From Cytophagaceae bacterium (GTDB lineage: Bacteria > Bacteroidota > Bacteroidia > Cytophagales > Cytophagaceae): a stretch of 64,000 bases of DNA. Below are positions 34,211 to 43,166 of this stretch, one piece after another (within the stretch, counting starts at the first letter, position 1; every line of letters begins with the position of its first letter). The position numbers and the translations under genes were made by a program. The notes beneath the pieces are model-generated. The model worked only from the letters and a program-made list of their open reading frames with translations, searched no databases and was not told the origin of the DNA. The DNA is taken from the NCBI GenBank assembly GCA_025454925.1, contig JALONM010000009.1, positions 1-64,000 on the forward strand, written 5' to 3'.

Positions 34211-37200
34211 TTAATACTTAACTATCTTATTCATTTTAGTAACTCCCAAATACTCTAGTTTGAGTAAATAGGTACCTGGAGGAATCGACGTGTCAATGAT
34301 TAGCTCATTCCCTTGTATTGTTTTCTGCATCATCACATGACCTTGCATGGAAAGAAGTTCAACCTGTATTTCGGAATTTCCTTCTACACCACTAATCATT
34401 ATTTTTTCATGGAAAGGATTGGGAGATACCGACCATGTTTGCATGTGTGCTTCTATGGTTTGTGCGAAGGCACCAATGCGAGTATTTTCACCATTGATGT
34501 AGGCTTGTATTTGACCCAAGCTAGAAAGTTCCGGAATATTTTTACTTTTTACTTTGACACGGAATTGTTTTGCATTTCCAAATCCATTCTCTGCATATGA
34601 ACTCCACATCACACGATTACCCTCGATAAAATTTACCGCCACAACAGACTCCTGCAACGATTCTATTTCCAATACTTCCGCATACTCTGGGATATAATCG
34701 ATGGTAAAATCAAGACTAGTTATTTTTTTATTGGAAGAAGCGGAAAGAGGAATCCAATAAATGCCTTCTTCAGGATTTTCCATTTCATCCATATGGAATT
34801 GTAGCTGGGCTAGCTCAGCTGTTTTGGCAGTGGAAGCACTGGCTGCATTCCAATTAGCATTTACATCGCCCAACAGGATGGCAATAAAATTCTGATTAAC
34901 TCCGGTATTGCAAGTGGTAGGCATAATACCCGACACGGTTAAACATGATGGAACTTTGGGGACTAAAGAAGCACTGGCATTGGCTTTGAATGCGGCACTA
35001 TTAAAATACGTAGCATCAATAAACAGCCAATCGGTAGAGGGAACGTATTGCGCATTTGGTTGTAAATTTCCATTAACCAGTGTATAGTTATGACTTTGCG
35101 GAAACTCACAATTAATGGCATTTACACTTCGCGTCTGAATTAGTGTGGCATCGGCAGCTGTCACTTTACCGTCCAGATTTACATCCGCTGCCAACAATTG
35201 AAACAAGGTAGGTGTAATGGTTTTAGAACTTATCTGTGATGCCAACAAGGCGTCTTGCCCGTTTATGAATGCATTTACTTGACTGCATGCTAAAGCCGAA
35301 TACGATCGATCCCCTGGAACATCCCGGTTAATGCGAAGTTTATTTAGGGTAGAAGTTCCAATGACTTTAAAGACGCCATTCGCATCAGTCTGTTGAGAAG
35401 AAGGATCGGAAACACAACTAGAATTGGCTAAGGAAATGAACGTAGGACGTTGCGTTCCCCCACCTGCCAATACCAGACTGCCGGAACCTTGATAAAATAT
35501 TTTTCCAGTAAAATAAGAAGGGTAGGTAATTTGAGCCGGCGAAGGGACACAACCTTCAATAGAACCAAGAAAGGTAGAAGCATGGATACCATCTGGACAG
35601 GTAATGCTTTGAGACGTATTGATAGCAAAGCCTGCTGCTCTCTTGAATCCTATGCGCACTATGGATCCGCTTCCGTTGAAGGTATTATTTAAACTAGATA
35701 AAAACATAGTCACACTTACCTGACCTGGAGTATTTTTATTGATGCTCACAATAGTGCCGGCAGGAGCTGTGGTACCCAATTGATAATTTCCACTGGCTAC
35801 CAATTTGTTCGCATCAAACTTCAGTGTAAAATCAATTCCTATAATTCCATTGACTAACGTTGAATTCGAATTTACAGAAACATACACCTCCGCTCCTGGC
35901 GAGCATGAAAACTCCGCATTCGACAAGCTGAATGACTGGGGATTTAATGCTAAACTAGCCGGCAGGGAATTTCCGCAGGAATTCCTCTCAGTCACTGTCA
36001 GTGAACCAAGGGCTGGAATACCTTGATTGATAAGTGTTACAGAAGAGGTTCCTTGTCCGGAAAGTATTGTATATCCTGCAGGAATTTCCCATTGATATTG
36101 AGAACCTGAGTGATTTTCAACCGAAAAATCCAAGGGCTGATTTAAACAAAAATCAGCATTTCCTGTAATTACAGGTGTTGTCAGCACTGATTTTTCCAGA
36201 ATAGAAAACGACTTTGTGATAACCTGTCCGCAAGAATTTACGGAAGCTTGTAACTGAGCGGGCAAACCTGTTGCTAATTTCTTAACCTGGACCACCGTGG
36301 TTCCTTGACCAGAAATAATAGAGCAGCCAGTGCAAGTCCATTGAATAGATTCCGAGGTGGAATTTACCTGATACATGGCGGAGGTATTGGCACATAGTTC
36401 GGCGCTGCCAGTAATTGGCCCAAGCGCTACAGGTCCTCCTTCCAAGGTCAGAATAAGAGGATGTTCTGTCAACACACAGTTCCTATCTACCCAAGACTCA
36501 CTTTGCAAGGCTTTCACAATTTGTTGATTGCTCCCTGGCTGCACAGAAACCTGAATGGTGCTATAGTTGGGGGAGTGAGAAGTAATGGAGAAATTCTCCG
36601 GCAATTCCCATTGATAGCTTCTCTTCCAGCTTGGGAAATCAGAGATTGCTTGATAGGTGGCAGTCGTTTCGCCATTGCAAAAAGTGGTTGGTCCGACAAT
36701 GGACTCATTTGTTCCTAATCCAGCTAGCGGTATTGTATATACTGGAGAGAAAAAATCATTGCTGTAAATATTTAATACCGCATTCATTTCTCCTATACGG
36801 GTAGGTTTAAAAACCAATTTACATGTGGTCCCTGAACTTTTAGAAATAGCTAAATTGGCCCCTCGCATATCCAAACTAAACTGATCTGCATCAGGACCCG
36901 ATATTTCCAATTGAGAAATTGATAAGTTTTGTAAAAAAGATGTGTTGGTTAAACGCAAAGACACCGGCAAAGGAGTATTGACCGCATTTCTGCAAAAATC
37001 TAACTTATCCCCAGATGTCCATGGGTATTCCTGAATTTCAACCGCCAATTTGGCTGCTGGTACATTATGATATTTGGTATAGATATCTCCAAATTCAGAA
37101 TAGAACCAAACATTGCCGTTTGTAGCAACTGTTGCTATTCTTGATTCTGTGCCTGCGGCTTCAGGAAAAAACCTGAAGTCGTCAAAAATCCACATCTGAA

Positions 37201-38113
37201 CAAAGTATTGCGAATTATAATAAGAACAGACAAACATATTGGTTCCATCAAAACTTAAACCTTCTACTCCAATCCCTTTCATTCCTCGATCTGCAGTGAT
37301 GGTAGAAACAAACTGTCCGTCATTAAATATTGAAATCCCTTCATTGGTACCAAACCAAATTTGTCCATCAGGACCTGCCTCAATACAATAAACATCATTA
37401 GAAATTAATCCATTTTCCTTCGTGTAGATTACCCAGTCAGATCCATCAAACCTGGCGAGGCCTTGAGCTCCATTTTCAGCATATCTCCTTACCATCCAAA
37501 TATTCCCTAGCGGATCTATTTCTAAATCAGCATCCACTCTATCGATATATTCATTAATGGTGATTGAAATCGGATACTGAATAATGGTGTTTCCTACTAC
37601 CTTACATAATAAATTTTGAGACTCTGAGGTTCGATACGTAAACCAAATCGTGTTCTGATAATCTGATTTGATATTGATGATATCGCCAGCTCCTAGTTGA
37701 GAATAGGTATCACAAACAACTTCCCATGAATTATTTTTATATCGAAGAATCTTAGTAAAAGTACCCACAAGGAGATCGTGGTTACGATCGTTTGACAGGA
37801 AACTAATATTCTCATCGGTAACTGTTGTTAGCGTCCCTTGAGATTCTATTTGATAAGTCAACAAATCGGACGGCAAACTAACTTCTTCGAGCACATCGTT
37901 TGATCGAGCAAACAACCGATGTTTATAAACATCCTTATAAGTACCCGTATAATAAAATTTACCATGCGCAGAAGTTTTGGAATCTAAACCTGAGATATTC
38001 AAATTTCCAATTTGCTCTGCATCCTCCGTAAATGAATAAGAGGTAAAGTATTGTGCTGATAAAGCAAAATGTAGGCAATAACAAGCTATTAGCAAGACTA
38101 ATCGTGCTTTCAT
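34211..38113 (-). CDS. Giant T9SS protein with propeller, PKD, cohesin- and dockerin-like parts
   Basis: A 1300-residue surface protein and first gene of a three-gene operon. Signal peptide; then residues about 80-340 with two-component-regulator-type propeller repeats (NIWMVRRYAENGAQGLARFD, ENGLISNDVYCIEAGPDGQIWFGTNEGISIF). A choice-of-anchor/ASH-like Ig domain is at about 370-470 (GPDADQFSLDMRG, KLVFKPTRIGEMNAVLNIYSND). Three PKD/Ig-like units follow (VGPTTFCNGETTATYQ, ITGSAELCANTSAMYQV, ITGNADFCLNQPLDFSV), then a cohesin-like domain near 780-880 (IIGIDFTLKFDANKLVASG) and a dockerin-like pair (LLAADVNLDGKVTAADATLI and ILLGDVNANW). A type A sorting domain ends it (WSVSPNPFHEKIMISG). It starts at ATG 38111-38113. 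Confidence 0.87.
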   Translation of the reverse strand: MKARLVLLIACYCLHFALSAQYFTSYSFTEDAEQIGNLNISGLDSKTSAHGKFYYTGTYKDVYKHRLFARSNDVLEEVSLPSDLLTYQIESQGTLTTVTDENISFLSNDRNHDLLVGTFTKILRYKNNSWEVVCDTYSQLGAGDIINIKSDYQNTIWFTYRTSESQNLLCKVVGNTIIQYPISITINEYIDRVDADLEIDPLGNIWMVRRYAENGAQGLARFDGSDWVIYTKENGLISNDVYCIEAGPDGQIWFGTNEGISIFNDGQFVSTITADRGMKGIGVEGLSFDGTNMFVCSYYNSQYFVQMWIFDDFRFFPEAAGTESRIATVATNGNVWFYSEFGDIYTKYHNVPAAKLAVEIQEYPWTSGDKLDFCRNAVNTPLPVSLRLTNTSFLQNLSISQLEISGPDADQFSLDMRGANLAISKSSGTTCKLVFKPTRIGEMNAVLNIYSNDFFSPVYTIPLAGLGTNESIVGPTTFCNGETTATYQAISDFPSWKRSYQWELPENFSITSHSPNYSTIQVSVQPGSNQQIVKALQSESWVDRNCVLTEHPLILTLEGGPVALGPITGSAELCANTSAMYQVNSTSESIQWTCTGCSIISGQGTTVVQVKKLATGLPAQLQASVNSCGQVITKSFSILEKSVLTTPVITGNADFCLNQPLDFSVENHSGSQYQWEIPAGYTILSGQGTSSVTLINQGIPALGSLTVTERNSCGNSLPASLALNPQSFSLSNAEFSCSPGAEVYVSVNSNSTLVNGIIGIDFTLKFDANKLVASGNYQLGTTAPAGTIVSINKNTPGQVSVTMFLSSLNNTFNGSGSIVRIGFKRAAGFAINTSQSITCPDGIHASTFLGSIEGCVPSPAQITYPSYFTGKIFYQGSGSLVLAGGGTQRPTFISLANSSCVSDPSSQQTDANGVFKVIGTSTLNKLRINRDVPGDRSYSALACSQVNAFINGQDALLASQISSKTITPTLFQLLAADVNLDGKVTAADATLIQTRSVNAINCEFPQSHNYTLVNGNLQPNAQYVPSTDWLFIDATYFNSAAFKANASASLVPKVPSCLTVSGIMPTTCNTGVNQNFIAILLGDVNANWNAASASTAKTAELAQLQFHMDEMENPEEGIYWIPLSASSNKKITSLDFTIDYIPEYAEVLEIESLQESVVAVNFIEGNRVMWSSYAENGFGNAKQFRVKVKSKNIPELSSLGQIQAYINGENTRIGAFAQTIEAHMQTWSVSPNPFHEKIMISGVEGNSEIQVELLSMQGHVMMQKTIQGNELIIDTSIPPGTYLLKLEYLGVTKMNKIVKY

Positions 38114-38334
38114 AAGATTGTATGTTTGTTTTCGAGATTAGATCTGGAAATCCAAAAATGGTTTCCGTACTATACAAGAATCTTTACAAAATCAAATAAG
38201 TACATTCCTTAATACCATTATCTAATGTATATCGAATTTAAAAAGAACTAACCAGACCCAACAAGCGGCATATTTCTAAAGACCCCGGAAACCTTTTTGG
38301 CTGTAATGTGATCCAATACTCAAATTCTAAAAAA

Positions 38335-39009
38335 ATGAAACCCGTTAAGAGTCTCTACTTTCTTTTATTTGCACCTCTTATTTTATTTTTTTTATCTGGA
38401 TGCAAAAAGTCAGACATTGAACCCATTGAAACGAAAACTATTCAAGAAGAAAGAATAAACTATTACCCGTTAAACGTAGGCAACTGTTGGGTGTATGAAA
38501 CTCATATTGTCGAAGACGAAAAAGTTAAAAACCTCCTATCCCGCGATAGCATAGTAGTTGACAGGGCGTTTTGGCAGGATGGGAAACTCGTGTATGTAGT
38601 AAAACAATTCAAATTCCAACCTTTCTTATCGGAAGAACTAAGTTTCTTTTATCATAAAAAAGACGAAGAAGTATGGGATAATTTTAACAAACAAATATTC
38701 AGATACCCTTCTCCCCAATATACCAAAACAGTTCATATTGAGGATCCTTCCATGAGTCGTACCTACCATTATTCGGATGTATGGCAAACTGGAACCATTG
38801 AAGTTGGAGCATTTCAATTTCAACAATGTGTCGACATCGATCATGCTGTGATCGATATCTCAGGAGAACAATTCCCGATGGGTATTACTAAGCAAATCCA
38901 CCATTTTTATGCGCCGAAAATTGGTCTTGTAAAATCTTATTGCCCGTTTGCCAGAGAGCATTCCTTAGGTGAATTAAAAACGTTGGTTTATTATTCCATA
39001 AAGGAATAA
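38335..39009 (+). CDS. Hypothetical lipoprotein
   Basis: A 224-residue protein from ATG 38335; a GTG further upstream would only lengthen the signal peptide. The N-terminus is a lipoprotein signal (SLYFLLFAPLILFFLSGC) with the lipobox Leu-Ser-Gly-Cys followed by Lys-Lys-Ser, so it is lipid-anchored. The mature part begins YYPLNVGNCWVYETHIVEDEK, a pattern common in Bacteroidota lipoproteins of unknown function, and is beta-rich. It is divergent from the giant T9SS protein gene and followed by a tRNA-Cys. Confidence 0.83.
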   Translation: MKPVKSLYFLLFAPLILFFLSGCKKSDIEPIETKTIQEERINYYPLNVGNCWVYETHIVEDEKVKNLLSRDSIVVDRAFWQDGKLVYVVKQFKFQPFLSEELSFFYHKKDEEVWDNFNKQIFRYPSPQYTKTVHIEDPSMSRTYHYSDVWQTGTIEVGAFQFQQCVDIDHAVIDISGEQFPMGITKQIHHFYAPKIGLVKSYCPFAREHSLGELKTLVYYSIKE

Positions 39010-39221
39010 CAAACCAACATCTCAGCTAAAATGAAGAAATGTATGATGTATCAGTCATTTCCTATGGAGCATGATTTCAGGTTACATACGACTGACAAAA
39101 TGCATTTTCATCTTTATCGTATAATTCAAAACTCCGAATAAATTATTTTTTGAGTTTACACAAATTTAGTATATGTTTGTACACTTCGGTACATTCCAGA
39201 ATAGGTCATGTGCGCAAGTAT

Positions 39222-39292
39222 GGTCGCGTGGCCGAGTGGTCAGGCAGAGGTCTGCAAAACCTTGTACAGCGGTTCGAATCCGCTCGCGACCT
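39222..39292 (+). tRNA. tRNA-Cys (GCA)
   Basis: Acceptor stem GGTCGCG/CGCGACC (39222-39228 with 39285-39291), a T-arm with GGTTCGAATCC, and an anticodon arm GAGGT/ACCTT around the loop CTGCAAA, giving anticodon GCA. No CCA is encoded. A rho-independent terminator follows immediately. Confidence 0.95.
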
Positions 39293-39296
39293 CACC

Positions 39297-39330
39297 AAAT
39301 CTTACCTTCACACGGTAAGATTTTTTATTT
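39297..39330 (+). terminator. Rho-independent terminator of tRNA-Cys
   Basis: Ten-base arms AAATCTTACC (39297-39306) and GGTAAGATTT (39314-39323), followed by TTTTTTATTT. It begins five bases after the tRNA. Confidence 0.93.
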
Positions 39331-39610
39331 TAGTCTTTTACAAGCTTGCCTGTAGAAGCTCCTTCCAGACCATACTCGTCAACTTATTTTTCTTCTATAT
39401 TGGCTCCTCTTTGCTGGGGGCGCTGACTACCTTACTGGCATTTAGTTTTTAAACCTCTTTATAAAAGCGGAGGATTCAATCTGGATAATCTTATAAAAAC
39501 ATTTTGCAAATACAGAAACAGCCGGTAAAAATGGAGCTTAGCCAGTTACTGAAATTTCATATTCTTAAACTGCCAGTAGTATACACGATGATTAAATTTT
39601 TGTTTTGAGC

Positions 39611-39712
39611 TGCGTGAGGGATAGAGCGGAAAGCCCGGAGTGGTGGCGCTGAAGGCGCCACCAGGAGGACTTGCAGCGATAGCCCGACCCAAGCGAAGCG
39701 CGGGACACGCCC
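39611..39712 (-). repeat. Dispersed structured repeat, copy B
   Basis: Read on the minus strand this 102-base element begins GGGCGTGTCCC, carries GGGTCGGGCTATCGCTGCAAG in the middle and ends GCTCTATCCCTCACGCA, as in copy A. Its main hairpin is GGTGGCGC/GCGCCACC (39642-39649 with 39655-39662); the first hairpin position holds a shorter GCG/CGC stem. It lies between the tRNA-Cys terminator and the minus-strand tRNA-Ser. The rest of 39331-39902 shows no gene. Confidence 0.9.
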
Positions 39713-39902
39713 ATGCCTCTGAAATCATGGACGATCCAAGTTTATTATTGACATTTGGTATATCCTGATCAAGGGTTAGAATTCAGAAAGTAACAAGTGG
39801 TCGTCAAGTTGTTATTTTACTGGTGTGAAAATGAAAAATCCTTTCAAACGTTACATCTGAAAGGACTTACATCTACCTGGAGGTAGTTAAAAATAAACCT
39901 GA

Positions 39903-39988
39903 GGAGAATGAGGGATTCGAACCCTCGAAACGGTTTCCCGTTTACACACTTTCCAGGCGTGCCAATTCAACCACTCTTGCAATTCTCC
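39903..39988 (-). tRNA. tRNA-Ser (GGA)
   Basis: On the minus strand the acceptor stem is GGAGAAT/ATTCTCC (39982-39988 with 39903-39909). The T-arm has GGTTCGAATCC, and there is a long variable arm (AAACGGGAAACCGTTT) as expected for serine tRNA. The anticodon loop CTGGAAA gives GGA. No CCA is encoded. The base after the acceptor stem is U rather than the usual G discriminator. Confidence 0.94.
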
Positions 39989-40083
39989 ATTAAAGGGCTA
40001 CAAATATAGCCATCCCAAATGAATTTCGCAACGCTTTCGATTAAGTTTTCAAAACGCTGAATTGACGGGCTTTTGGCAGTGTA

Positions 40084-40659
40084 TTACTTATTTTTCACCC
40101 GGTCTTTATTTTCTTCGAGAAAGGTAGCCCATCCTTTGGACGCTTTTTTGTTTTCTCCTTTGTTGAGGTAATGGCATAGGGCCACCCCGAGGGCATCGGT
40201 AGCATCGAGAAGGCGGTTTTGGCGTTCGTCGCTAAAGCCGAGCAAGCGCTGTAACATGGCGGCAACCTGCTCTTTGGAGGCATTACCGTTGCCGGTTACT
40301 GCCTGTTTTACTTTTTTAGGAGCATATTCCACAATCGGCACCTGACGCGATATGGCTGCCGCGATTGCCACGCCCTGTGCCCGGCCCAATTTGAGCATGG
40401 ATTGAATATTTTTTCCATAAAACGGAGCCTCAATAGCCATTTCATCGGGATGAAATTCATCGATCAATTGCACCATTCGCTCGTAAATTTTACTGAGTTT
40501 AAGCGCATGACTGGAGTATTTGGAAAGATGTATTACTCCGTATTGAACTAAAATTAATTTCTTTTTTTCTACCGCAATGATGCCATAGCCCATGACTGTG
40601 GTGCCCGGATCAACGCCCAACAAAATTCTTTCGGCGGTTATAGGGGAAGTTTTAGCCAT
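40084..40659 (-). CDS. ruvC: Holliday junction resolvase RuvC
   Basis: A 191-residue endonuclease that resolves four-way DNA junctions with RuvAB in recombination repair. The RNase H-fold acidic residues are visible: GVDPGTTVMGYG (first Asp), AIEAPFYGKN (Glu), and DATDALGVALCH (two Asp). The Lys-rich C-terminus is typical of Bacteroidota RuvC. The start is ATG 40657-40659; an upstream TTG would add 14 residues not seen in the family. It is divergent from the flippase-like gene. Confidence 0.95.
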   Translation of the reverse strand: MAKTSPITAERILLGVDPGTTVMGYGIIAVEKKKLILVQYGVIHLSKYSSHALKLSKIYERMVQLIDEFHPDEMAIEAPFYGKNIQSMLKLGRAQGVAIAAAISRQVPIVEYAPKKVKQAVTGNGNASKEQVAAMLQRLLGFSDERQNRLLDATDALGVALCHYLNKGENKKASKGWATFLEENKDRVKNK

Positions 40660-40843
40660 ATATGCGACCGGGGTTAATCTCCTTTGAACAATGGTAGCCA
40701 ATATGCGTTTCTGGTACAGATAGAATGTTACACAACACCAGGCGGCGTTGGAACCTTATAGTTAAATGAGGAGTGACTATCGTCATGGTGTTTATTGCCT
40801 TTCTTTACAAGCCAAAGAAAGCTATTTTTTAGTACCTTGTAAT

Positions 40844-41788
40844 ATGCAAAAGAAGTCGATACTTTTCAAGGCTCTTTCTTTTGGTTTGGTGAGTGTTGGA
40901 ATTGCATGGAGCCTGAAAGAAAGACAGGAACAATGGCCGGATTTTTTTTCTGCCTCCACCTGGGCAATGATTCATCCGGCAGGACTTATTACCGCGTTGC
41001 TGCTGTTACCGTTCAACATTGGGCTGGAGGCCAGGAAGTGGATGTTTTGTTTACAAAATATCACCAACATTTCGATGTGGCAGTCTATTCAAAGTGTACT
41101 TTCCGGGTATGCCCTTGCCTTTGTTACGCCTCATGGCATTGGAGATTATGCCGGCAGAATTTTCCACTTACGTCAAACGCCACCGATGGAAGCCGCTGGC
41201 GCACTATTGTTGTGCCGCATGAGTCAGTTTTACATCACCTTGTATACGGGAACAATTGCCCTGGTATACTATCTATATTTTCAGATTGAGGCCATGGACG
41301 CACAATACTGGACCTTGGTAGGTTTCATAGTAAGTCTTACCATTTTGTTGATCGGCTTGTTCAGCCAGCGGGATATGCTTGCTGATTTTTTACATCGCAA
41401 CATTCCATGGTCTTGGTTTCAATCGTTTTTAAAACCCATACGAACGTTTTCTCACGGCTCAGTAATGCCATTGTTTGGCATGGCCTTGCTGAGGCATTTG
41501 GTGTTTTGCTTGCAGTTTGGCGTGTTGCTTTGGGCGGCAGGTGTGCAAGTGTCCATTTTTGTCATGCTGATGGGTTGCAGCTTTGTGTTTCTGATTAAAT
41601 CAATTGTTCCTACCTTACTGGAATTGGGTGTGCGGGAGGCCGCAGCCATTGTATTCTTCGGCATGTTGATAGAAAACCATCAATTTATTTTGTTGGCCAG
41701 TATTTCTTTGTGGGTAATTAATTTTGTATTCCCGTCTCTGGTAGGGGCTGGATTTATTTTTGTCTGGAAAAATCAATGGTTACGATAA
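40844..41788 (+). CDS. UPF0104/LPG-synthase-type membrane protein
   Basis: A 314-residue polytopic membrane protein of the lysylphosphatidylglycerol synthase TM-domain (UPF0104/AglD) family, with about eight helices. Family-like stretches are GLEARKWMFCL, SVLSGYALAFVTPHGIGDYAGRIF (the conserved G-x-x-x-P-x-x-x-G-E/D region) and PTLLELGVREAAAIVFF. Members flip or transfer lipid-linked groups and commonly sit next to glycosyltransferases, as here. I prefer ATG 40844 because the 26 residues after the earlier ATG 40766 are polar and not family-like. It ends ten bases before the GT2 gene and heads a five-gene operon. Confidence 0.85.
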   Translation: MQKKSILFKALSFGLVSVGIAWSLKERQEQWPDFFSASTWAMIHPAGLITALLLLPFNIGLEARKWMFCLQNITNISMWQSIQSVLSGYALAFVTPHGIGDYAGRIFHLRQTPPMEAAGALLLCRMSQFYITLYTGTIALVYYLYFQIEAMDAQYWTLVGFIVSLTILLIGLFSQRDMLADFLHRNIPWSWFQSFLKPIRTFSHGSVMPLFGMALLRHLVFCLQFGVLLWAAGVQVSIFVMLMGCSFVFLIKSIVPTLLELGVREAAAIVFFGMLIENHQFILLASISLWVINFVFPSLVGAGFIFVWKNQWLR

Positions 41789-41798
41789 AGTCATAAGG

Positions 41799-42908
41799 AT
41801 GGAGTGGCTATTGGGATTGGTCTGGCTCCTGTATGTGGTATTTCTGAGCGTCATTTTATTTTATCTTAGGAAGTCGGCTTTCATGGATGAAGAAGATACG
41901 ACGTTCCCTTATATCCATTGTACGGTGGTTGTAGCCTTTCGCAATGAATTAAAACATCTTCCGGATTTATTTTCTGATTTCGAACAGCTTCGCTATCCCG
42001 ATGCCTTGGTTGAATTTATATGGATTGACGATCATTCGGAGGACCAGGGTGCTGATTGGCTTGCAGCGGCCATACAAGATTCGCCTCGCCATACACTAGT
42101 GCGGGCGGAAAAATGTGGAAAAAAAAATGCACTTGCCCAAGGAATAGCCAAGGCTCAGGGCAGCTGGATTGTATGTACGGATGCCGATTGCAGAGTATCG
42201 CCGGAATGGCTCTGGCAACTTAACAGGGCTCAACAAATGCAGCCCAAAAAGCTGTGGAGTGGAAGGGTGAGTTTTACAGCCTCCTCCGCGTGGACTCAAT
42301 TGCTGAGTTATGAGTTTAGCACAGTAATAGCCCTAGGGGGAGCCTGCATACGAGCAGGACATCCGACGATGTGCAACGGAGCTAATCTGGCCTTTGAGCG
42401 ACAAAGCTTTGAAGAACTGGGAGGCTACCGTTCTCACGAACATATTCCCTCTGGCGATGACGAGTTTTTAATGCATCAAATGGCGCAAAAATATCCTGGG
42501 CAAGTTGGGTTCTTAGATCATCCCAAACACTTGGTACAATCGGCAGCACCCTCTTCCCTTTCTGAATTTATAGACCAGCGTTTGCGCTGGGCCAGCAAAT
42601 GGCAACATTATCAAAACAAAGCTTCAACGGTATTGGCTCTGGCCGTTATGCTTTTGCAGGCAGGCATGCTCATTTTGTTTCCAGCGGCAATACTGGGTTG
42701 GATCAGCGCCCCCTTTGCCTGCGCATTATTTTTAGCTAAACTGTTGTTCGACAGTGTTTTTATTTATAAAATAAGGGAGGATTTTGACGGTAAATTAAAC
42801 TTGGCTATTTTACTAATTCTGGATTTACTATATCCAATCTATGTGCTATATATTGGATTGGTTTCCCGGATGAAAACGTATGAATGGAAAGGCCGACGAT
42901 ACTCATGA
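41799..42908 (+). CDS. Membrane-bound GT2-family glycosyltransferase
   Basis: A 369-residue glycosyltransferase. An N-terminal membrane helix (LLGLVWLLYVVFLSVILFYL) precedes the GT-A domain (about 40-260): TVVVAFRNE, FIWIDDHSED (first Asp region), CTDADCRV (DxD), PSGDDEFL and the QRLRWASKWQHY motif of processive or polyprenol-linked GT2 enzymes. Two to three C-terminal helices follow. It probably transfers a sugar to a lipid carrier or envelope polymer. The start is ATG 41799; an in-frame TTG at 41760 overlaps the previous gene and is less likely. It overlaps the next gene by four bases (ATGA). Confidence 0.93.
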   Translation: MEWLLGLVWLLYVVFLSVILFYLRKSAFMDEEDTTFPYIHCTVVVAFRNELKHLPDLFSDFEQLRYPDALVEFIWIDDHSEDQGADWLAAAIQDSPRHTLVRAEKCGKKNALAQGIAKAQGSWIVCTDADCRVSPEWLWQLNRAQQMQPKKLWSGRVSFTASSAWTQLLSYEFSTVIALGGACIRAGHPTMCNGANLAFERQSFEELGGYRSHEHIPSGDDEFLMHQMAQKYPGQVGFLDHPKHLVQSAAPSSLSEFIDQRLRWASKWQHYQNKASTVLALAVMLLQAGMLILFPAAILGWISAPFACALFLAKLLFDSVFIYKIREDFDGKLNLAILLILDLLYPIYVLYIGLVSRMKTYEWKGRRYS

Positions 42909-43159
42909 GTGATGAAGAATACCAAGTGCTGGACGAATTGTATTTTACAATACCTTTTAGCAAGCTCATAAAAAGGCTAGAATGGGAAGAAAGCAAAACC
43001 TTAGCGGTAATCCTTCGTTTGTTAGAGAAGGGTTGGGTAAAAGGCATAGAAATTCAATCGGAAATGGAAATTTCTGATCCGGAGTTCATCCGGAATAATT
43101 TTTCGGACATGCACTTTCTGGCGACCAAAAAAGGACTGATGGCCCACAATACCTTGTAA
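42905..43159 (+). CDS. Small hypothetical protein, winged-helix-like
   Basis: An 84-residue acidic protein; the ATG at 42905 overlaps the GT2 stop (ATGA), while an earlier ATG at 42884 is possible. The sequence EEYQVLDELYFTIPFSKLIKRLEWEESKTLAVILRLLEKGWVKG looks like a helix-turn-helix or winged-helix fold (helix, turn, helix, then a beta wing). No DNA-binding family can be named. Conserved linkage between a GT2 and an OppC-like permease suggests an accessory role in that operon. Confidence 0.78.
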   Translation: MSDEEYQVLDELYFTIPFSKLIKRLEWEESKTLAVILRLLEKGWVKGIEIQSEMEISDPEFIRNNFSDMHFLATKKGLMAHNTL

Positions 43160-43166
43160 GCTTTAC

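Noticed and set aside
39611-39712. CRISPR-like or rRNA fragment
   Set aside because: The GC-rich block is a single copy of the dispersed repeat, not an array, and matches no rRNA segment I know.
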